Shown here piece by piece: positions 57,706 to 64,000 of a stretch of DNA of 64,000 nt (the stretch's first letter is position 1; every line of letters starts with the position of its first letter). A model generated the notes under the pieces. It searched no databases and was not told the DNA's origin. It was given only the letters and a program-made list of their open reading frames with translations. The translations under genes and the position numbers were made by a program. Source of the DNA: Rhyacichthys aspro (taxonomy: Eukaryota; Chordata; Actinopteri; Gobiiformes; Rhyacichthyidae); contig CM072152.1 of the NCBI GenBank assembly GCA_036850595.1, forward strand, positions 23,015,179-23,079,178, given 5' to 3'.

Positions 57706-58927
57706 CTCTATTTTGTCTTTTACTAAATCTGTGGTGCCTCTCTCTGATCCCAGTTCCCTGGAGGTCGCCGATGTTTAAAATCCACAAATACGCCAAGAAC
57801 AGTAGGCAGCAGTCACTTTGCATTTAGCTACACTCTCTCTTTCCCTTTGACGAAAGCATATGTATAGTTTATACAGACAGACAGTACAGACAGAGACAGT
57901 GGAGCAGATGTGAAGAGCTGATATGTCACAACCATGAACCCATCTAAACTGAATCAGTCTCTTCTGTGGAAATGTTCCCTGCTCATCCCAAAACAAGGGA
58001 ACCACAGACAAACAAACAAATGTATAAGCTGCTGGAAATGCATTTACACAAGAAAACAAACACAAATGTTCTCCTTGTACGGACTCCGCTGAATCCCACA
58101 GAGTCTTTAAAACGCCAAAAGCTCGACCACATCACAATCTTCTCGGTAAATTCGCTTCAGACACAAACTCTGACATGTGTTTGCCTTCGACCTGAGCTCA
58201 AAATGTTCAAATGTATCTACGTTTTAACTCGACTCATGGATGAAATGGGACGTTTTGAACTTTTCTAAACATTTTCAGTACAAACCAAGTTCCCTTTTGA
58301 CCTGCACAGAATAACATTTCATCTTTATGCTTTTATACATACAAAGAAAACACAATTAAAAAACAATAACAAACTTTGAGTTCCTGTTTTCGGAAAGTCC
58401 AACCACAAGCTTTATTGTACATAGCGTTTGCTGAGAGTTCACCACAAAGTATATCTTTATTGATTATATTGTTTTGAAATCTTCTTGAAAAGGTTTACAT
58501 TAAAGGCAAAAAAATCAGACATTGGACCTTATTCATAAACATTTATTCATTCTATATCATAAAGTCCTGTTTAAAACTTTTTTGTCAATTTTCCTTCCTT
58601 GTAAAACACTATAAATAATATTTTAGGACGTACATTACACAATTACAGCAGAAAATTATGATTGTAGTGTATATTTTAACATACTTTTACAAATGATTGA
58701 TTAAAAAAAGTAAATAAATAGATGTTAAAGAAGACTATCCAGTTTCTCTTCATACTCAATGGATATTTTAAATTTGTTGTGTTTAGTTTTAGTGTTTTTA
58801 ATTACTAAATGAGCACTTTTGAACTGTTTCATGAAGACATTAACTAAGTCTTGGCCTCTCGATGAGCTCCCAGTTATAATTACTCACTTTTTGTTGCTCA
58901 TTTGACTTTTTTATGCATTATTTACAA
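57706..58927. other. Intergenic, no supported gene
   Basis: AT-rich sequence between two MITE copies. No coding texture on either strand and no repeat recognised. Confidence 0.4.
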
Positions 58928-59369
58928 CAGTGGTGTCAAACTCAAAATGGTGAGGGGCCACAATAGTTAATAAGAATCCTTTCAGGGGCCGAATATGATG
59001 ACATTTGGAAGCTTTTATGAAAATTTGGATGCGAGATTTCATCTTCATTTAAGTCTTTTAACATTAATTTCCTCCGTTTATAGAAACTGTTTGTAGTTTG
59101 CAGGTTTTTGTTGGACTTGAACAGGTTTAAGTCAGATTTGAACTGGTTTGAGATGGATTTGAATTGGTTTTAATTGGATTTGAACAGGTTTTAATTGAAT
59201 TTGAACAGGTATTAGTTTAATTTCAACAGGTTTTATTTATCTTTGTAGCAAAAATAAAATCCATTAAAACCTAGTGCCAAAAATATCACTTTCCAAATGT
59301 GTTGAAGGGCCACATAAAACACTGCAAAGGGCCGCATTTGGCCCCCGGGCCTTGAGTTTGACATGTGTG
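58928..59369 (+). mobile_element. Intact hAT-like MITE (442 bp) with 8-bp target duplication
   Basis: The left end is cagtggtgtcaaactcaa. The right end is ttgagtttgacatgtgtg, whose reverse complement shares ca and tgtcaaactcaa. The element is flanked by a perfect 8-bp direct repeat, atttacaa (58920-58927 and 59370-59377), the target-site length typical of the hAT superfamily. The interior holds about six units of the 21-bp repeat between conserved 5' (aggggccacaatagttaata) and 3' (aaagggccgcatttggcccc) blocks. It has no transposase frame, so it must have moved in trans. This copy defines the family for the other copies in the window. Confidence 0.9.
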
Positions 59370-59379
59370 ATTTACAAGA

Positions 59380-62300
59380 ACTTAGTCTTGGATTTGTTGC
59401 GTGACCTTGTGTTCTCTTATCGACCCACATTCTCTCTGTAGAGGCCCATTGTGTTACTTTTATACATCACCGCGGATCAGAACAAGCAATCCTTTTTTAG
59501 GAGTTTAGAGAAATACGATCGTCAGGAAAAAAAACGTCTCCATCTGACTGTGGTTTGGGACATTACCAGTGTTTTATCTGAACAGAAAGCTATTTAACTC
59601 ACTAAACCAAAGAGAAAAGAGAAAGCAGGCTCGTCTCGTATCTTTCAAGTGGCTATCACAAAGAACTGACTGTAATCCAACAGAGCAGAACAAGATTTGG
59701 CCCAGAAGGCTCGAAAACCTCCCCGTCGTTATGCAAACTTTTGACCTACAGCAGTCAAATCAATTGTAAACCTCAACTGTATCTTAATAACAGTGACCAA
59801 ATACCATTACTCTGTTTCAACAGACGTTTCGTAGATAAAAGCAAATAACAGAGGTTTTTTCAAAGATGCTGTCTTATCCTCTCAATCCTCTTGATCCCGT
59901 ACAGACTCGGGGTTACGCTCAGAACCACATGTTGCAGTGAAACAATAGCGCCGAACATGAATATGAAGAATAAATCAGGTTCGGTGAGGAGCGCAGACAC
60001 CCGAGGGGACGGCTAAAGCACACCAGAGTCACACTCGACGTGCATCACAACAAAAACAGACACTGACCAGCACCGAACATCGACTGGAGACACTTAAAGA
60101 TGGAGGCTGCTGGGAAAAAAGAGGGTCAACTGGTTCAACTTCAGCAGCCGACAATAGTCCACTGGTATTATTTTTTGCACTATATAATACATTTAATTCA
60201 TTCAATAATCTTGTAAATGTTTTGCTACGTTACATTTTTTTCCTCTCGTCCATAATTACACAACAAATATGAAAACATTTTCGGGAATCTCTGTAATAAA
60301 CCTTCATAATTAAGATTTATACATAAACAATAACAGTCTATGTATCATACTTGTTTATAATAAAAGCCAGACTGGATTGTTTCAGTTTCTCTTCCTCCTG
60401 CAGTCGACATATACACATCTATACGAGCTAAAGAAAGATAATGTTGGCAACTTTTACGACATAGTGTTAGCTTTTTAACAGATTCTCTCATTAACCTTTA
60501 GCCTGATTAAATAAAAAGGCCAAACAATTTGTCCAAGATGTGCCTCTAGGTTGGTTCATTTTAAAGACATAGCAACACAATTAGCGAAGCTCCTTTTGTC
60601 AGGTGATCTGTCTTCTTTTTCTTTCTTTTTTAGTTTCCATAGACACTTCTTTCTTATTAAGGCAGCTTTAAGACACAAATGATGACAACAATTAGCCCAC
60701 ACAGTTACACAGGACCCAGTAAAGACAGAATGACAGAAGCTGCAGTCTTCTCTGTCATTAAACTAAGAATAGCTCTTTAATCTTTTTAATAATGGGAGGA
60801 AATACACTCTCTGTTGCTCTGTTTGCTTCAGGTTTGACCGTGGAGCTCCTTTTAACTCCCCAACTTCATGTTTAGGTTAGAAACTAAAAGAGTTATTACA
60901 AATTTAAAGAAAAAAATGACCCACTGGAAGTGCCAAATTGAGCACAGCGGGTTCGAAGCACATAGGACACAATCTAGAATAAAAGTTTTGGACATTTTTG
61001 AACTAAATTGACTTTGCCTTTACTTTTTATTAGAGTTAATTCACCTGTCTTGACCACTTCTTTTTGGTTTTGTGAAAAATTGCCACTAGATGTTGCCAAA
61101 ACATACTTCAATGGCTTTATTGAAGTGTATCAAGACGACACTTCAACCTGCACTTGCTTAATGTCTCAAAGATTGTTTATGTATAGTGTCCAATCTATAA
61201 TGTGAATTTTCTTCTGAGAACCATGTTTTTTACACCTAAAATTGGGGTCGAATAAAAGAGAAAAGCCTCATTGTTTGGACCAAATCAGTGTAAAACTCTG
61301 AGGTAAGTGTTTTGCAGAATTGGACGTGAAAAACTGAGCAGAGAAACAGAACAATAGAGCAATAGACCTTCAAAACAGTGCATACAAAGACCACCTGTGC
61401 TGAATACTGCGACCGAGATGTGACGACCTGATAAAAACGTATGAAAGCACACTTACATGAACCCAATCCAGCTAAATGAAATCAGTCACACTTGCACAGA
61501 ACCTCGTGAAAATGCCTGGAATCTACCTAAAACATACTTTTCTCATTTATGCCCACAACTCCGAGGGTCGTCGGGGGAAAAACCCCAAAAACATTATTTG
61601 CTTTCTCTATTTGAGCACGTCTGAGGAGTGAAAGTGAAGGGAAAGCTCTGCTGCGTGAACCAAGCTCCTGACGCTGTAATGAGGTCCTGTTGTCCAGAGC
61701 GGAGTTCCCCTGAGGCGACGTCTGCTCACAGATCGCTATGCTTTAACTTAATGCATATGATATTTGGGAAAGTGTACTTGAGCTCGTTGTCTGTGGTGTG
61801 TTACTCCATAAACTCTAGTAGATCCATGTGTGGCGGCTACAGAGGCCACTGGGTTCTGCGCCGTACGAGCTGGGTTTTAGGGTCGCTGTTTTAGTGAATG
61901 TACATTTTTTATGCAATTGACACACCTTTAGAAAGCACAAAAAGACAGGCTAAAGGTAAGGTATCGATAGGATTTGCTTGCATTGGATAAAAACGGAGTT
62001 AAACGTCTCATGGTGTCCCACAAAGATCTACTTTTGGCCCAGTTTCTTTTAGTTTACAGACTTTATAATACTATAATTCTGGTGCTTTGTTTACCTAACT
62101 GAACTTTAGAGAAGAAGAGTTAAAAAAGACCCCTATGGCCCCCTTCACCTCTGACCAGCTAATCCCATTGTCTCCAAACCTCACATGTGTCTTTGAGAGT
62201 GAAACTACAGCAGCTTTTAATCGTTTTAATTGTCCTTTCTTAACTTCTATAATAAATGAACTGTGTAAGAGTGCTATTATGATGCACAGAAAGCTCATTA

Positions 62301-63329
62301 CTTCTTGTTCTTTGATTCTTTTTGATGATTTATTATCTCTCATGTAAAAGGATTTATTAACGCTCACATATTAAATGCAGACACCACTCTCAAACAGATG
62401 AGCCACTAATAATAAATAGCAATGTAGTAAAGGGCTTTAATATAACGGCGTACTGCTCTGATAAATGGTGCTTTGGCTGAAAAACGCTATCACTGCTGTA
62501 AGAAGTCTCTCAATGAGGACAGAAATCTGAAAAATGACACAATTATTCTGCCTGGATTTAAGTGCCAGGTCTGAAGGGGGCCACAGTGAAGTCATGTTGT
62601 TCATTTTGACTCGGAAATGCCCTTGAGTTTACACTTCGGTGACTCACTCCAAAAACTGATGACTAACCAAGACCAGGACATCTTTATCATTTGTGCATTC
62701 ATTTTTTTTTTAATTTCTCCTCCAGATTTTATACGACAATTCGACAACCACAAACAAAACACAATCTGAAGGCATTTCTTATCAGATCAGCGAGTTTACT
62801 CTCCGTTTAAACAGTTAAACGCGACTCCCTAATCACAATTACAATCAGCTTGAACAAATATTGTCCATGTAACCGCAGCTAGTCACAGCGGTGAGGCGTG
62901 CATACCATTTAGGACCACGAGTATGACCCCGGGCGGCGCTTTTGTTTGCGCATCGAGATTCAATTGAGCTGTGTTCTGTTGCAGAGATGACAGTGGCTGA
63001 CTAGAAAAAATCATGTTCAGATTAAAAAATAAAGCCTGGCTAATGTTAAAACGCCGAATACAGACGTCACAAGGAGAAGAAAATGTACTGAGCTCAGAAG
63101 AACATTGTAGAAATAACACATGATTACATTAGGAGCCTAATCGTGATCTTTTTGGTCTCTTTGTGTCTTTTTTTTGAGCACATTATTATGTCCCTACAGG
63201 GCTGCCATAGCTGTTCACACAAGGAAGAGTTTAAGGGATGGAATTAGAGGCTAAAATACTATATACTCCAACTTCAAATTGTGGACTCATTCCCTAGTTA
63301 TTACTTGGTTGGAGTTGACAAATAAAAAA
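59380..63329. other. Intergenic; scattered unique blocks
   Basis: No complete gene. A GPCR-like fragment lies at 59860-60012 (separate entry). Repeat-free blocks with mixed composition lie at about 61640-61870, 62420-62640 and 62830-63070 and could be conserved non-coding DNA. The remainder is AT-rich. Confidence 0.35.
59860..60012 (-). pseudogene. Possible odorant-receptor-like C-terminal remnant
   Basis: A minus-strand open frame of 50 codons ends DLFFIFMFGAIVSLQHVVLS, VTPSLYGIKRIERIRQHL, stop. A hydrophobic stretch followed by P-x-x-Y-G-(I/V)-K-x-x-x-I-R-x-x-L resembles transmembrane helix 7 and the tail of vertebrate odorant receptors, with NPxxY changed to TPSLY. No other receptor helices are found upstream on that strand, and the frame is closed by a TAG just before it. 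It could be a fragment or chance. Confidence 0.2.
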
Positions 63330-63730
63330 TACCGTATTTCCTGGACTATAGAGCGCACCTAAATATAAGCCGCACCCACTAAAATTTAAAAGAAATATAT
63401 ATTTTGTCACATATAAGCCGCACCGGACTATAAGCCGCCGATATCCAGGCTGAGAAATAAGATATTCCATTATGAGGGGGTGAGGGTGTAAAAATATTAC
63501 CGTATTTTGCTGTTGTGCGTCTTGGGTTGCATGTGCTAAGAATAAAAACGGGTGCTTTCTTGTTTTTTTTACTGACTACCGCTGCCTCGTTTGTCTCGTT
63601 TTTGCACTTCCTGCTAGAGCGCCCCCCTGAGGGCTGAAGAAAAATTCATAGAAAAGCCGCATCTCTGTATAAGCCGCATGGTTCAAAGCGTGGGAAAAAA
63701 GTAGCGGCTTATAGTCCGGAAAATACGGTA
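63330..63730. mobile_element. MITE with 'taccgtatttcc' terminal inverted repeats
   Basis: The left end is taccgtatttcctggactat. The right end is atagtccggaaaatacggta, an imperfect inverted repeat, with further inner ataagccgc words in both orientations. TA at each border could be a 2-bp target duplication. About 400 bp, no open frame. It is a repeat type I associate with fish genomes; the superfamily is not assigned. Confidence 0.7.
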
Positions 63731-64000
63731 GTCTTTTTTTCATTATTTTTCATTTTTCAACCACATTTTAATCCCACAATTTTGTTATTAACATTATTTT
63801 ACTCATTTTTTAATTTTAAAATGAACAGGAACCATTCATTTACTAATTTTAACCCATGCTACATTGGTTTTCTTCATCAAAATATTATTTTGTGTGGTCT
63901 TGTAGAGAGCCAAGCCTGGCCAGCCATCCTAATTCTCTTTCTATTCTATACAAAGAATAAGTCAGGCATATCTCATTTTGAGTTTGATTTCTAGGAGGAG
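63731..64000. other. Intergenic tail of the window
   Basis: AT-rich, with no gene, repeat or signal recognised. Confidence 0.4.

Overview
The window is vertebrate nuclear DNA, most likely from a teleost fish. Coding sequence is split into short exons with GT-AG introns, the non-coding DNA is AT-rich, and many interspersed repeats are of kinds I associate with fish genomes (LINE 3' tails of the 'cggataagcggaagaa' type, hAT-like MITEs beginning 'cagtggtgtcaaactc', eroded tRNA-derived SINEs). No bacterial features (operons, ribosome binding sites, CRISPR) are present.

One gene dominates. Positions 1824-41913 on the plus strand carry 37 exons of a class III CHD chromatin remodeller. They run from the middle of chromodomain 1 to the stop codon; the 5' exons lie upstream of the window. 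All 36 splice junctions were placed by hand and keep a single reading phase. The order is chromodomain 1 (partial), chromodomain 2, the SNF2 ATPase lobe with DEMGLGKT and DEAH boxes, the helicase C lobe, the SANT/SLIDE-like region, a long acidic and disordered region, BRK-type segments, and a conserved NPFLIPG C-terminus. Distal motifs such as LLQEKALYSFSEWPK, GILQAGLIHPVTGQIVNGSL and NPFLIPG identify the paralogue as chd6 rather than chd7, chd8 or chd9. About 2,960 codons are present, so the fish protein is longer than mammalian CHD6. The extra length comes mainly from exons 27-30.

Layout: 1-1823 upstream intron with repeats; 1824-13940 chromodomains and ATPase; 15513-22010 linker and DNA-binding region; 22011-29555 large introns around two short variable exons; 29556-32373 SLIDE-like region; 33076-35865 acidic exons, including one with a dense run of SUMO-consensus motifs; 37102-41913 BRK and C-terminal exons; 41914 to about 43850 the 3' UTR. 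From about 43.9 kb to 64 kb I found no convincing gene. That stretch holds repeats, a 45-bp minisatellite, several candidate conserved non-coding blocks, one GPCR-like fragment and one doubtful minus-strand exon.

Main points for follow-up: (1) the last chd6 exon needs three homopolymer-sized indels to keep its conserved frame; (2) exon 30 encodes about ten psi-K-x-E motifs in roughly 243 codons; (3) a non-autonomous hAT family carries an internal 21-bp minisatellite, with one intact copy at 58928-59369 flanked by a perfect 8-bp target duplication and larger copies in chd6 introns; (4) one of these arrays has an internal block decayed almost only by deletions, which together with point 1 raises the possibility of local assembly errors. 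I did not find a clearly new biological system.
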